64,000 nt of DNA from Stentor coeruleus (Eukaryota > Ciliophora > Heterotrichea > Heterotrichida > Stentoridae). The notes beneath the pieces were generated by a model. It was not told the origin of the DNA. It was given only the letters and a program-made list of their open reading frames with translations, and ran no database searches. Positions 1-10,560 of the stretch are shown piece by piece. How positions within the stretch are numbered: the first letter of the stretch is position 1; every line of letters starts with the position of its first letter. The DNA is taken from the NCBI GenBank assembly GCA_001970955.1, contig MPUH01000064.1:1-64000 (forward strand), given 5' to 3'. A program made the position numbers and the translations under genes.

Positions 1-535
1 ATACTAATATAATGTTATAGCTTAAAATTTTAAACAATAAATTATTGTTAGTATTTAGCATTTCTTATACAATTTGTCATATATTAAAAATATTTTTATC
101 ACTCATCAATTTTATAATCATATCATTTTATAACAAAATCATAGAAATCTATTAAAAACATGACCAAGTTACAAAATCAAACAATCCTATGAACTTCATT
201 ACTACAAAAATTTATATATTTCTCATACCCAAAAAAATAATCATAAACTATATCCAAAATTTATAAACAAATTTACAATATTTACTATATCCTGATAAGT
301 AATAATTTCCTAAATATATATTCACAACTTATCATCTTTTAAACTTAGTTTTTTATCTAATTTTATCATAAAAAACAATAAGAACTGTTAAAAATAAACC
401 TTTTCATTCAATTAAATAAACAGTTTTTTTATAAAAAAGGACAACTAATAAAAACCTCAATCAAAGTCTTACGAAATATCTGAGATTTTATTTGCATGCT
501 GAAGGAAATAAATTTACTCCTGAAATTATTTAAAT
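1..535. other. 5' flank of the DYRK kinase gene, no gene seen
   Basis: A/T-rich sequence with C clearly exceeding G, as in the other upstream flanks of plus-strand genes in this window. I see no coding-like frame, RNA gene or repeat. The kinase promoter is presumably in the last part. Confidence 0.5.
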
Positions 536-2230
536 ATGATAAGAATCCCAAAAAACTACGTTCCAGAAACCACTAAAGCTCACTACTCCCCCAAAGTTAA
601 CAGGATATTTAGAAAGCCAACATCAGTTAAAAGACCCTCACATAGACACAATTTAAGTGACAGTCCAAAAGTTATAGTACCTTTTCATACAAAACCTTTC
701 AAAGCAACCTTAAAAATTGGTAGCAATAAAGACACAACAAGATTTCCAGCAACTTCACTTGTATCTCCCAAAACTAAACCATCCGCAATAACATCTCGTC
801 CAAAAACATTCGGCATATCAGATTTCGCAGAAGCTAGCTCAATGCTAAACACATCTGAATTACCAACAAAACAAAAATATTCCGATTCAGGAATCCCAAC
901 AGAACAATTACTCCAAAGCTATTCTTCTAGAGCAAGTGTTCAATATGAAGAAATAATGGAGTTATGGAAAACTATAAAAATTCCTTCAACGCCTTCAAGC
1001 ATTTTAAAGTTATTTACATCACAACTATCTTCATATGAGCAAAATGAAATCTTAAGCTATAATGAAATTTATTATATAGGTATTGGTTCTAAAAAAATAA
1101 AAAACAATCTAAATGCGGCGAATTATGGATATGATGATGAAAGAGGGGATTTTAAAGTTATTATAGGGGATCATATAAGCTATAGATATGAAATACTTAA
1201 AATCCTTGGACAAGGGAGTTTTGGGCAAGTATTACGTGTTTATGATTATAAGGAAAAACAGAAAATCGCATTGAAAATCATTAGAAACAAAAGCAGATTC
1301 CATAAACAAGCTATGGTAGAAATAGAAGTCTTAAGGTTTCTTAGAGAAAAAGACCCAAAAAACAATCATTGTGTAGTTCATTTAAATGACAACTTCATTT
1401 TTCGCAAACACGTTTGCATAACTTTTGAACTTCTAAGCATCAACCTTTACGAGTTCTTAAAATCCAACAAATTCCAAGGCATAACCTCAACACTTATAAA
1501 ACGATTCGGATGGCAAATCCTTCAATCTTTATATCTTTTAGATGAACATGATATAATCCATTGCGATTTAAAACCTGAAAATATTTTATTACGTCATCCA
1601 AACCATTCAGCAATAAAAGTTATAGATTTTGGGTCATCATGTTTTGGGGATAAGCGTCTTTATACATATATTCAAAGTCGTTTTTATCGAGCTCCAGAGA
1701 TAATATTAGGGATTCCATATACAACTTCAATAGATATATGGAGTTTTGGTTGTATTCTTGTTGAACTTCATACAGGGTATCCTCTTTTTCCAGGTGAGAG
1801 TGAGGCTGAGCAACTTTTATGTATAATGGAAGTATTAGGGGTAACTCCACCTGATGTATTATCAAAATCGACTCGTGCTGAGTTGTTTTTTAACTCATTA
1901 GAACCGAAAATTGTGGCGAATTCCCGAGGGAAAAAACGTCTTCCTGGGAATAAAAACTTAGATAGTATCCTTAAAGAAGCTGATCAAGGTATGATTGATT
2001 TAGTAAAAAAATGCCTTGAATGGGACCCAGAGAAAAGAATCACCCCAAAAGAAGCATTGGCTCATGAATGGATGCAAAATCAAGTACGTATTGTTAAAAA
2101 CTCAAGCTCTAGGTTTGCAAGTATCCAGAAAACCTCAACACCTAGGCATAATAAACGTCTAAGTGCTGATGATATTGTCCAAACCTCTACAACAAAAAAC
2201 ATAGGCGACAAATCCTTTGTTTTTATATAA
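536..2230 (+). CDS. DYRK-family dual-specificity protein kinase (class 2, DYRK2/4-like)
   Basis: This 564-residue protein is a DYRK kinase. Residues 1-135 are a basic, Ser/Thr-rich tail. Residues about 165-215 resemble the DH-box/NAPA region of class 2 DYRKs (EQNEILSYNEIYY, GYDDERG, then ISYRYEILK). The kinase domain spans about 218-514: glycine loop GQGSFGQV, catalytic Lys247 (ALKII), HCDLKPEN at 342-349, DFG at 364-366, the activation-loop YTY at 376-378 followed by SRFYRAPE, and DIWSFGC. The YxY loop is the family signature; its second tyrosine is autophosphorylated during translation in known DYRKs. Such kinases act on Ser/Thr substrates in growth and cell-cycle control. There is no internal interruption and no intron is needed. 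The gene ends 26 bp from the stop of the convergent phosphatase gene. The substrate cannot be inferred. Confidence 0.93.
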   Translation: MIRIPKNYVPETTKAHYSPKVNRIFRKPTSVKRPSHRHNLSDSPKVIVPFHTKPFKATLKIGSNKDTTRFPATSLVSPKTKPSAITSRPKTFGISDFAEASSMLNTSELPTKQKYSDSGIPTEQLLQSYSSRASVQYEEIMELWKTIKIPSTPSSILKLFTSQLSSYEQNEILSYNEIYYIGIGSKKIKNNLNAANYGYDDERGDFKVIIGDHISYRYEILKILGQGSFGQVLRVYDYKEKQKIALKIIRNKSRFHKQAMVEIEVLRFLREKDPKNNHCVVHLNDNFIFRKHVCITFELLSINLYEFLKSNKFQGITSTLIKRFGWQILQSLYLLDEHDIIHCDLKPENILLRHPNHSAIKVIDFGSSCFGDKRLYTYIQSRFYRAPEIILGIPYTTSIDIWSFGCILVELHTGYPLFPGESEAEQLLCIMEVLGVTPPDVLSKSTRAELFFNSLEPKIVANSRGKKRLPGNKNLDSILKEADQGMIDLVKKCLEWDPEKRITPKEALAHEWMQNQVRIVKNSSSRFASIQKTSTPRHNKRLSADDIVQTSTTKNIGDKSFVFI

Positions 2231-2256
2231 ACTTAGGGTAAATAAACATATTATAT

Positions 2257-3603
2257 TTAACAATCAATACCATTAAGCATTTTTTCCCTTGTAGACTTTA
2301 AATACGCTCTTACATCTTGGATTTGATTCCTTGGGATTGCTAGTAAAAAGTCTTGAAGTTCTTTTAAAGCTGTATCGTTAGTATCTTCATACCAAGATTT
2401 AATAAGAATCCCATTTTCTCTTTGAAGCTGGAAATTTTCAGCAACATTATCAACGATTATAACTTTGCTTAAATCCCTGCCAAGTTTTTTAAGGTCTTTT
2501 AAAAAATAATTACCAGCAGGAACGGTATGATGACGATATAATCTGTATGTTATAAGCTTATTTTTATCTAAATCATCAAGTATCCAATCAGCATAATCTT
2601 GTATAGCTGCAGTGAAAATTACGATCTCAAAGTTTTTTTCTAAAGCTTGTAGAAACTCATTAACATATGGCCTTATAAGATATTTACCACGATTTTCAGT
2701 GTCAATATAATGAACTAAAGTTTCATCAAGGTCTAAAACTAAAGTATATATTTTATTAGGTGTCTCAGGTAAAAATGGGCTTTTTAAAGTATTTTCAAGC
2801 TTTTCAGAGTTTTCCCTCTTGACACCAAAAGCTTTTTCAATCAGACTTCTAGATTCAGAAATTGTTATCCCTTTATGTCTTATAATCTGTAATACTGAAA
2901 GTTTTAAACATCTAGCTGTAGGATCATCAGTCCTACTTATGAAATTTCTACACATTTTTTTCATATTGTTGACTATAAGTTGATTGTAATGATCTAAAAA
3001 AGTTGTATTATCAATATTATGTTTTCTGAGTTTCTTTTCTTTGATTATTTGTCTAAGTTTTAAAGCCCATGTATTTGTGTTATCTGAAGGAACACGGCTT
3101 AGGACGAATTTTGTGAGGATTAAAAAGCCTTGGTGGATACTGAAAATTATGGATTTTATAAGAAGGGCCATTTCATGGTTAAGTGAATATTCTGATATGA
3201 AATAATGGGTTAAAGAAATCCCAACAGCTTGAAGGACCATTGAGTATCTTATAGCATCTCTAGTTCTTTCATCTCGATATAAAAGACTGACTTGATTTAA
3301 AGTATTTTCTGCTGTCATTTCATAAACTTCTTCACATGCTGGGAGGACTGAGTTAGGATTGTTGAATTTGTCTAGAATTTGTGACAGGTTTTGCTCTATG
3401 ATTATTAAGTCTTCAAGGTTTATCATAAAAGGAGATTCTTTGGTTTCTAGGGTGTAAGTTTTTTCTATTGATGAAGCGTTTTTTGGAGCTGAGGAAATAC
3501 GAGGGAGGAAATCTTTTTCTATCAGTCGAGCAGGGGATGTAAAACGGTTTTTGAATTTACCTCCTGGGCTTAGTGAATTCTTGTATATTCGTCGAAATGA
3601 CAT
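2257..3603 (-). CDS. FCP1/SCP-like (NLI-interacting factor type) phosphatase
   Basis: The 448-residue protein carries a C-terminal FCP1-homology (HAD) domain at about 286-440. The catalytic DLDETLVH motif is at 291-298; both aspartates of DxDxT are present. IFTAAIQDYADWILDDLD and the later IIVDNVAENF follow in the order typical of SCP/Dullard/TIM50-type phosphatases that dephosphorylate phosphoserine, often on the RNA polymerase II tail or on signalling proteins. Residues 1-280 are helical with no recognised domain; the Arg- and Ser-rich start may be regulatory. No membrane segment or transit peptide stands out, so TIM50 is unlikely. It is convergent with the DYRK gene and divergent from the WD40 gene. 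Confidence 0.85.
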   Translation of the reverse strand: MSFRRIYKNSLSPGGKFKNRFTSPARLIEKDFLPRISSAPKNASSIEKTYTLETKESPFMINLEDLIIIEQNLSQILDKFNNPNSVLPACEEVYEMTAENTLNQVSLLYRDERTRDAIRYSMVLQAVGISLTHYFISEYSLNHEMALLIKSIIFSIHQGFLILTKFVLSRVPSDNTNTWALKLRQIIKEKKLRKHNIDNTTFLDHYNQLIVNNMKKMCRNFISRTDDPTARCLKLSVLQIIRHKGITISESRSLIEKAFGVKRENSEKLENTLKSPFLPETPNKIYTLVLDLDETLVHYIDTENRGKYLIRPYVNEFLQALEKNFEIVIFTAAIQDYADWILDDLDKNKLITYRLYRHHTVPAGNYFLKDLKKLGRDLSKVIIVDNVAENFQLQRENGILIKSWYEDTNDTALKELQDFLLAIPRNQIQDVRAYLKSTREKMLNGIDC

Positions 3604-4327
3604 TTGTATTAAAAATATTTTTAACAGTTAAAAGGAATTAGGAGTAAAGGTTGAAAGGGTTTTTGGGTTTGTAGATTTTTATAGAGTTTATTTGTCGGGA
3701 TATTTTCGGGTTTTGATATGGAGTTGTGGTTTTTATAGGATTTTAGATATGCGATGAATTATTTTATTGGGTGTTTATGGGAAAGGAAAAAGCTGATGGT
3801 TTTTATGATGAGTTTAGATAGTGGCATTTTTATGAGATGATTTTGTAAAATTAGATTTTTCAGTGGTTTGAATATTTTTTAATGCATTTTGTTAGTGACT
3901 AGATAGAATTTATGATGACTTATGATATTCTGTAATTGTTTATAAAATAATCTTATTTTTCATGTTTATAAATAAACAAACTAGTTCAATATATAATTTT
4001 ATCCTATAAACCCATTATTATAACTTTATGCGATTTTTAAGCCATATTCATATGTATCTTTCCATGTTAAAATCTCACAACTTTCCAAAACTCTCCCTAA
4101 TCCTCCTCCATCATCAATCCTCAAATGATTTCCTTTATGCCTCTTCCATCCATATCCAAATTTTCTTACCCTAAATCCTCCTACATCTAAAACATTAACA
4201 ACTACCTCAAAACCCAAGTTAAAATCCTAAATTCTTCCTAATCATTATTTTATCCATCTCAAATTCCCTAACTAACCCGCCAACTCTCTTTATTTTCATT
4301 ATCCTAAAAATTATTATACATATTCTT
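3604..4327. other. Divergent intergenic region
   Basis: This is the shared upstream region of the FCP1-like gene (minus) and the WD40 gene (plus). The left half is G/T-rich on the plus strand and the right half is C-rich, switching near 3950. A 63-codon minus-strand frame at 4026-4217 has no coding character. Nothing else is recognised. Confidence 0.5.
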
Positions 4328-5845
4328 ATGCAAGGAAATACAAAATGCTACTGTGCTTATTCAGCGCCAAGTAAAATCTTAGATGGTTTCTGTAATTCAT
4401 GTTTTGGTAGACTTGGTCTTGATAAAGATTCCCGTTGCCAAACACCAAACCCAGGACTTAAACCTGAAAGTCTTGAAGATTTCATTAGACTAAAATCAGA
4501 AATCTCAGAAAAAGCTTACATGCAGACAATAAAAGTTATGAATCTACTAAAATCTACCTCAGGACCTTTTTTACCTGAAAGACTTCATCATAAACGATCA
4601 ATAACCTCAAACAAACCAGATTCAATTGCTTATATTATCCCAGAAGAAAGGACTGGTATTAGGAAAATAAACCATTTACACACAGAATCACATCCTAATG
4701 CTAAAGCGTATAACATTTCAAAATTAGGGGCTTCGAAATCTCAGAGTAATAACTTGGAGATTAGTAAAATTCAAAGTTTAGACAAAAGTAAATTGCTTAG
4801 TTTTAAGACTATTGGGTCTATACATCATGATAGAGTTTTATCTTCAAAAGTTACGAATATACCAATTTCCCCAATAAATAGTGCAAGGTTTCCTAGTATA
4901 TCTGAATATCCTGAGGCTATATGTAGGAAGAGTGAAGAGCTTCCGAAGTATATGTCGAATGAGTTTATACATGTTGGTCATACAAATTCTGTTAATAGTA
5001 TAGCGTTACTTCAAGGGAGGATTTTCACTGCAGGCCACGATTACAACATAATATCCTGGCCTCGTCTTGATCCTAAATATCAAGTAAACATGGCCAAAAT
5101 CAACCCGCATTCTATACAAAGAGCCCATTCTAGACGTATAAATGCTCTTGAAACCTTAGGTGGGCGTATACTTATATCAGCTGGATGTCAACATAAAATC
5201 CTTATATGGAGCTTATCCCGTGACTTGGAATTAACTTCAATTATAGACTCTCAAGAGAAAAACACAAATACATTACTTGCCACATCACAAAAAACATTAA
5301 TATCTGCAGGTTCAGAAGGAATAATAAAAATTTGGGACATCGAATCAAGAATATTATCTAAATATTATCCAGAACATGATAAAAGTGTTAATGCAGTTGT
5401 ACAAATCAATCCATCAGTATTTTTATCAGGATCAGATGATTGCACTGTTAAACTTTGTGACTTGAGAACTTCTAAAAGCCTTTGTACGTATATGCATAAT
5501 GGGTCTGTTACAAGTTTGATTTCATGGGATGATAAGAGTTTTTTTTCTGCATCGGAAAAACTAAGGGTAAAATACATATAGAAATGGGATTTAAGAAGCT
5601 CGTATGCTGTTAATGTTTATAAATCCGATGAGATTTCTGCTATGGAAAAGGTTAAAGGGAAACTTGTAACTGGGGGGAAATTCCTCACAGTCTGGGAAGA
5701 TGATGTTCCTGGGATAATCAACACAAAAAACAGCCGCATAAACTGCATGAAATACAATTTTCTTAGTGATTCATTATACTTAGGCTGCAGCGATTCTTCG
5801 GTAATTGTAATTTTTATATAGGCTCTGAAATTTAGTTACTGCTAA
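4328..5845 (+). CDS. WD40-repeat protein with N-terminal Cys cluster (spliced)
   Basis: The three exons are 4328-5566, 5582-5806 and 5822-5845, separated by two 15-nt phase-0 introns; the joined protein has 495 residues. Without splicing the frame stops at 5581, but across the intron the WD pattern continues directly (LSASEKLR then KWDLRSSYAV). The second intron gives the ending SSVIALKFSYC; if it were retained, the frame would stop at 5821. The N-terminus has a possible metal-binding cluster (CYCAY...CNSC, Cys7, 9, 22 and 25). Residues 80-210 are low-complexity. From about 214 there are WD repeats (HTNSVNSIAL, GHDYNIISW, SAGSEGIIKIWD, SGSDDCTVKLCDL), forming at least a partial beta-propeller, a protein-interaction platform. 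The partner is unknown. Confidence 0.85.
5567..5581 (+). other. 15-nt intron 1 of the WD40 gene
   Basis: GTAAAATACATATAG, phase 0. Retention would put TAG in frame. Removal continues a WD repeat. Confidence 0.9.
5807..5821 (+). other. 15-nt intron 2 of the WD40 gene
   Basis: GTAATTTTTATATAG, phase 0. It matches the A10-T11 pattern of the other introns. Splicing replaces a stop with the short terminal exon ALKFSYC. It is slightly less certain than intron 1, because only seven residues follow. Confidence 0.75.
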
Positions 5846-6143
5846 TTTTATATGAAACCTTATTAAAAAACTTTTTTGTAATAATTATCAATTCATACAT
5901 CTTTTATAGGCTTTTTTGGCTTATAAGCTTTTCTAAATAATTATTTGTTTCTTTCATAATATTTTTGTTGACTGTTTTATTATGCATTTGATTTTTTGAA
6001 AGCGTAAAAACATTAAAACACTATAAAAACTATAAAAAATAACACATGATCTTCAATATCAAACCTCCATTCCACCTTTGTAAATTTCCCCTCTATTCTT
6101 AAATATAACAACAATTTCAAAAAACCTCATATAAAAAATTAAA

Positions 6144-8003
6144 ATGGCAAATCGTAGAGAAACAGCATTAAGCAAAATCGAGCAGAAAATATTCAAAAAC
6201 ACTTTTCTTAGTAACTCTAACGATCTTCGCTTTAAAGACGATACTAAAAAATCTCAACTAAGCATAACAAGCAAACAGCAAAGCTTATATTTCCCAAAAA
6301 CATTTGATATATCACAAATAAGTCAAGTATCAAATCATCAATTAGACTTAATAAGATTATTTGCTGTACAAGAACTAGATTTAAGTGGAATTAGTTTTAA
6401 CATGACAAATGAGACTGTTGAGAATCTCCAAGAAACAATAAAATTATCAACAGCAGGCTCAGTAATAACCCTTCCACCACGTAAAATTCAATTTTCATAC
6501 CTTATGATAACATCACCAATAACCCTTAAAGGTCTTCCAGGTACATGTATTGAAATAACTCATGGGTCAATAATCGTAGACTTTTCTAGCCATTCTCGTG
6601 AAAGCATTATCTGCAGTGATACCGAAACAGCATTAATATGTGAAATTGCTTTCCAATACACCCTCGACAACTCATTTAAACCCAGTTCTGCAACCCCACC
6701 AGTCCTCATAATCCTAGACTCAAATCACACATATTTAGAAATCAGAGATTGCGATCTTCGTAGCAATAATCATGATCCTCAAACCCCAAATGATGAAAAT
6801 GCATATTTTATAGAAGATTCATGCTTTTGGGTTAATGGTATTGGATATAAAAAGTCTATAAGTAAAAACTCAATGAGATTTGTAAGCTCATTATTTATAA
6901 GCTCATGCAATATAAGCAATTTCTATGAATGTTGTAGAGCTGGGGTAAATAGTTCATTGATTATAGAAAAGTCGCATATTGCTGGGTGTTGTGGAAGTGC
7001 TGTTAATGTTATGAACCCAAGGGAATTAAGTATAAAACATAGTGTTATGGATAAAATAGAAAAAACAGCTATTGATGTTAATATAATAACAGATCCTGCT
7101 GCGGGGATTGCCCTTGGGACTTCAAGGACTGAGTCTTTGAACTCACTGCAGAATGAAAGGACACTTGTTATTGAAGGAAATGATATTAGAAACACAGGAG
7201 GGTATGGGATTAATTTGTGGTGTGATAATGTTTCATATTACCCGATACAATGCCGAGTGGCTCAGAATAAGATTTCTAATTGTAAAAAGGAAGGTATCGC
7301 TGTAAGACACTTAAATATCTCAAGTTTATTAATAGACTCTAATGAATCCTCAGAAAACGAAGGTACAGGCTACTGGTTACAAAAAGTTAACGCAAACAAG
7401 CTTCGAGTTTACAACAATCGTAGTTATGATAACTATTCAGGTTATGGTCTTTATATCTACGATACTGGAGGTGTCATCAAAAACAATGAATTTATACATA
7501 ATACCCTAGGAGGTATAATGGTTGTAGGTGCATCAAAAGGTACAAACACAAACTTATATATAAAAAACTCCTTAATTCAATGTAATGGAGAAAATGGCAT
7601 TACAATCATGGATTATTCTCGTGGGAGTATTCATATAAGCCATTGTAACATAAGCGAAAATTCCCATGATGGTATTTATTTAATTCAAACCCGTGATTTT
7701 TATATCGATAAACATAAAAACAAACAAAACACTTCAAATGCCCATGTTAAAATCCGTTCATGTGAACTTAACAATAATACTGCATATGGTTTAAACATAG
7801 TAAAATTCCGTTGTACTTTAGAAAAAATACATCTATCAGAAAATCAACAAGGGAATATTATGATAGCAGAAGATACAAAACAATATGTTGAGTTTCTAGA
7901 TGATAATAAAGTTGATGTTAATGTCCAAGTGGGACAGAACTGCGTTATAAAAGAGAAACCAGGGCTATGCGGGAGGAATAGACATAAATGTTACATTTTT
8001 TAG
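6144..8003 (+). CDS. Right-handed parallel beta-helix repeat protein
   Basis: A 619-residue intronless protein. From about residue 90 to 600 it is built of short repeated strands rich in Asn, Ile, Gly and Ser, for example GNDIRNTGGYGINLW, NEFIHNTLGGIMVV, NSLIQCNGENGITIMD, HCNISENSHDGIYLIQ and SCELNNNTAYGLNIV. This is the PbH1/NosD-type pattern of pectin-lyase-fold beta-helices, also found in FBXO11-like and other eukaryotic proteins. No F-box, signal peptide or membrane segment is seen, so an intracellular binding or scaffold role is more likely than a carbohydrate lyase role, but no catalytic residues can be assigned. The stop lies 31 bp before the next start codon. Confidence 0.8.
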   Translation: MANRRETALSKIEQKIFKNTFLSNSNDLRFKDDTKKSQLSITSKQQSLYFPKTFDISQISQVSNHQLDLIRLFAVQELDLSGISFNMTNETVENLQETIKLSTAGSVITLPPRKIQFSYLMITSPITLKGLPGTCIEITHGSIIVDFSSHSRESIICSDTETALICEIAFQYTLDNSFKPSSATPPVLIILDSNHTYLEIRDCDLRSNNHDPQTPNDENAYFIEDSCFWVNGIGYKKSISKNSMRFVSSLFISSCNISNFYECCRAGVNSSLIIEKSHIAGCCGSAVNVMNPRELSIKHSVMDKIEKTAIDVNIITDPAAGIALGTSRTESLNSLQNERTLVIEGNDIRNTGGYGINLWCDNVSYYPIQCRVAQNKISNCKKEGIAVRHLNISSLLIDSNESSENEGTGYWLQKVNANKLRVYNNRSYDNYSGYGLYIYDTGGVIKNNEFIHNTLGGIMVVGASKGTNTNLYIKNSLIQCNGENGITIMDYSRGSIHISHCNISENSHDGIYLIQTRDFYIDKHKNKQNTSNAHVKIRSCELNNNTAYGLNIVKFRCTLEKIHLSENQQGNIMIAEDTKQYVEFLDDNKVDVNVQVGQNCVIKEKPGLCGRNRHKCYIF

Positions 8004-8034
8004 ACTGTGATTTCATTAAGATGTATAAGTAAAT

Positions 8035-8643
8035 ATGAAAAAAAATGCTTTGAAGGATTTAATAGGATTCAAAACTGTGAAAGCTTTTGGAAATCCTAGC
8101 TTAGGACTTACTGCGCTTTGTTCGCCTTTACGGGGTAATGTTGGCCCTTGTTTAGCTAATGGACCTGTTCCTAAAAGGATAAATTCTAAAAGACATAGTG
8201 AAAAGCCTAGAGGGACATCTGAAAAAACCAATATCAAAGGTAGTAATATTGTTACAACTAAAGCGGGATCATTAAGAAAAATCACCCCTTTGAATAAAAA
8301 CCCTGGGAATAGAATTGCTAGTAATAGATTGAAAAGGACTGGAACTGGTATTGGAAAAGATAGTGAAATATTACAAGAATCAAATACTCAGCAAATAAGA
8401 GATGGTGTTGTATTGAAAGGATATAGTAAAGAAAGCTATCTTAAGGATAAAACTGATGAGGTTGGGGCACAGAATTCAGCTTTTAGTGAAGAATCTTTTG
8501 ATTGTATGAGTTATTTAGATGATGAGTTTAAAAATAGTTTTGTTATGACGTCGAATTTGCTTTATGGAGATTGTGAGGATGCTAGTGAGTTGGGGAAGAA
8601 GGTGGGGAAAAGGGCAGGGCAGAAGTATTGTGTGAAAAAATGA
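8035..8643 (+). CDS. Hypothetical basic protein, 202 aa
   Basis: A 202-residue protein rich in Lys, Ser, Asn and Gly, with Lys/Arg runs at about 42-90 (PKRINSKRHSEKPRG) and an acidic, Asp/Glu/Ser-rich middle, ending in a basic tail (GKRAGQKYCVKK). I recognise no domain; the sequence looks disordered. It starts only 31 bp after the beta-helix gene on the same strand, so its promoter must be very short or lie in the upstream gene. Its base composition is like its neighbours. It uses TGA as stop. Confidence 0.6.
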   Translation: MKKNALKDLIGFKTVKAFGNPSLGLTALCSPLRGNVGPCLANGPVPKRINSKRHSEKPRGTSEKTNIKGSNIVTTKAGSLRKITPLNKNPGNRIASNRLKRTGTGIGKDSEILQESNTQQIRDGVVLKGYSKESYLKDKTDEVGAQNSAFSEESFDCMSYLDDEFKNSFVMTSNLLYGDCEDASELGKKVGKRAGQKYCVKK

Positions 8644-9043
8644 TTTAATTGATATGATTTTAATTTACTGTTTATATTTTGAAAGAGAGGATTCTTATTT
8701 GAATAGAGGTTAGGGTAGTTGTGGAGTTAATGTATATGAAATATAGTAAAAATGCGCAGTTTCGTTATTTTTTTATATTCGATAATTTGTAATAACAATA
8801 AAAACTTACTTTTTTTCTATTTCTCCCTTCTGACTCTATCAAAATATAAATATACTCCTTATATTTTACACACAAAATACTTTTTATTATTAAATCCTCA
8901 ACTCCATGACCTTTTAAACCATACCCATTTATAACTCCCTCTTATAATACACTTCCTACCATAAAACCTAAAAAATCCTTAACAACTTCTCTTCTCTTCT
9001 TTACCCCGACATCTGACCTATTATCTCAATAATAATATATAAA
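8644..9043. other. Intergenic region between two plus-strand genes
   Basis: G/T-rich on the plus strand up to about 8760, then C/T-rich up to the VMP1 start. This is the usual 3'-flank to 5'-flank switch of the window. The 60-codon frame at 8752-8934 is hydrophobic low-complexity translation of the C/T-rich part, and I do not regard it as a gene. Confidence 0.5.
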
Positions 9044-10096
9044 ATGTCAAGCATTTCTCTTCTCAAGCACCCAAAACTCTACCTCCAGCTTCTCTATCGA
9101 GCAATAAGCCGTGTAGTCAAACGTATAGTTTCCAAACTTATAGACTACACCTTATTAATCCTCTTAACATTTTATATACTCTTTATGTCCTATATCCTTC
9201 CAGGACCTCATCAAACAGTAACTTTTATTTAGTATATGAATTTATGTCTAGAAATAATAGAATACATTATCTGGTGGGTAGGTTTAGGAATACTCTCATC
9301 AATAGGTTTAGGAACTGGTTTACACACATTTGTAATTTTCTTAGGTCCATTTATAGCAAAACTCGCTTCAGTTTCTTCTTTATGTTCAACAATTCCTGAG
9401 TTAAAACCAAGTCGATGGGCTTTTAAATACTTTGAAGATTGTTCATCACCTGGTTCATCTGATTTATCAAGTATTATTTTTGCTGTACAACTTGAAAGCT
9501 TTTTATGGGGTTTTGGTACTGTACTTGGAGAATTACCTCCTTATTTAGTTGCTAAAGGAGCTCGTTATGATGATGATCAGGAATATAATGAAGAAGGGAA
9601 AATAAAACAGTTTTTAAGAGAAGCTTTACAGAAATATGCTTTTATTACTTTATGTTTGTGTGCTTCAGTACCAAATCCACTTTTTGACCTTGCTGGGCTT
9701 ATGGCTGGGCATTTTGGTATACCGTTTTTTGAGTTTTTTATCGCTACGACTATTGGGAAAGCTATTGTTAAGGTACAGATTCAGGTTTTTTTTGTGTGTT
9801 TGTTGTTTAGTGGGAATAGGTTGGAAGTGTTTTTTGGGGGGATTGAGAAGAATTTTAAGTTTTTTGGAAGTTTTTTTACGGATATTATCAAGAAACAGAA
9901 GAATGCGAATTTTGCTAAGGGTGGAGGGGAGAAGAATGTTTTTGGTATGGTTTGGGAAGGGTTTATTGTATTGATGGTGATGTTTTTTGTTGTCAGTTTA
10001 GTGAATAGTGTGGTGAAAAGGGAGTATGTAAGGGTTATTTAGAAAATTAAACGTGGAGAAGAGGAGATACCTATGTCGCTGATAAAATTTGAGTAA
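9044..10096 (+). CDS. VMP1: VMP1-like VTT-domain membrane protein (spliced)
   Basis: The exons are 9044-9217, 9233-10027 and 10043-10096, giving 340 residues. VMP1 is an ER multispanning protein with a VTT (DedA/SNARE-associated) domain that acts as a lipid scramblase in autophagosome and lipid-droplet formation. The join across intron 1 restores the diagnostic VMP1 block: WWVGLGILSSIGLGTGLHTF followed by LGPFIAKLA. A hydrophobic segment near residues 33-50 (YTLLILLTFYILF) precedes PGPHQT. Later blocks are WGFGTVLGELPPYLVAKGAR and SVPNPLFDLAGLMAGHFGIPF, with a final membrane segment GFIVLMVMFFVVSLV. Intron 2 yields the soluble tail KIKRGEEEIPMSL. It is shorter than the roughly 400-residue animal protein. 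Confidence 0.92.
9218..9232 (+). other. 15-nt intron 1 of the VMP1 gene
   Basis: GTAACTTTTATTTAG, phase 0. Retention gives an in-frame TAG; removal joins two conserved parts of VMP1. Confidence 0.93.
10028..10042 (+). other. 15-nt intron 2 of the VMP1 gene
   Basis: GTAAGGGTTATTTAG, phase 0. It matches the A10-T11 pattern; splicing adds a 17-residue charged tail ending at TAA 10094-10096. Confidence 0.75.
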
Positions 10097-10560
10097 AATT
10101 CGGTTTCTAATGCTTTTGACTTAAATTTATTAACAGGTTTAGAATTTTATCTTTAATATCTGCATGACAAATTATTAGGACTTATTATTAAAATATTTTA
10201 AAAAAATCGCGAAACTAACTATTACAATAAAAAAACATTAACTTTAATATAACTAAAAAACCAAAACTAATTATGCATTCTTTAAAAAAAATACAAACAT
10301 TCATATAAATAAAATCCTAATATCCTCTACTCTAAATTTAAACCCAAAAAACATTTATACCAATTAAAATCCAAACCTAGTACCGAAAATCATTATAATC
10401 AAATCAACCTTAACACCCTAACACCCATTTAAATAAAATCCAACATAATCTTAAAATTCTAACATCTATTCTAATCCATATCATCTTAACAAAATCCTTA
10501 AAACCCACACAATCTAAACCTCTCTCTATAATCCTAACCTAAAAAACCCCATAAATTCAA
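10097..10560. other. 5' flank of the methyltransferase gene with a telomere-like motif
   Basis: Strongly G-depleted sequence: by hand count 10441-10500 has 14 C and no G. It contains TAACACCCTAACACCC at 10411-10426, which includes one copy of CCCTAACA. No coding frame is seen. Confidence 0.55.
10411..10426 (+). promoter_or_regulatory. Telomere-like CCCTAACA motif in a 5' flank
   Basis: TAACACCCTAACACCC lies about 135 bp upstream of the methyltransferase start. Heterotrich telomeres are reported to be CCCTAACA repeats. Similar single motifs occur upstream of two other genes here. A regulatory role is only inferred. Confidence 0.3.

Noticed and set aside
4026-4217. 63-codon minus-strand frame in the divergent intergenic region
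   Set aside because: It translates a C-rich, G-poor plus-strand flank in reverse, giving Gly/Val/Arg-rich noise with no coding character.
8752-8934. 60-codon plus-strand frame before VMP1
   Set aside because: Hydrophobic low complexity from C/T-rich flank DNA; no recognisable domain.
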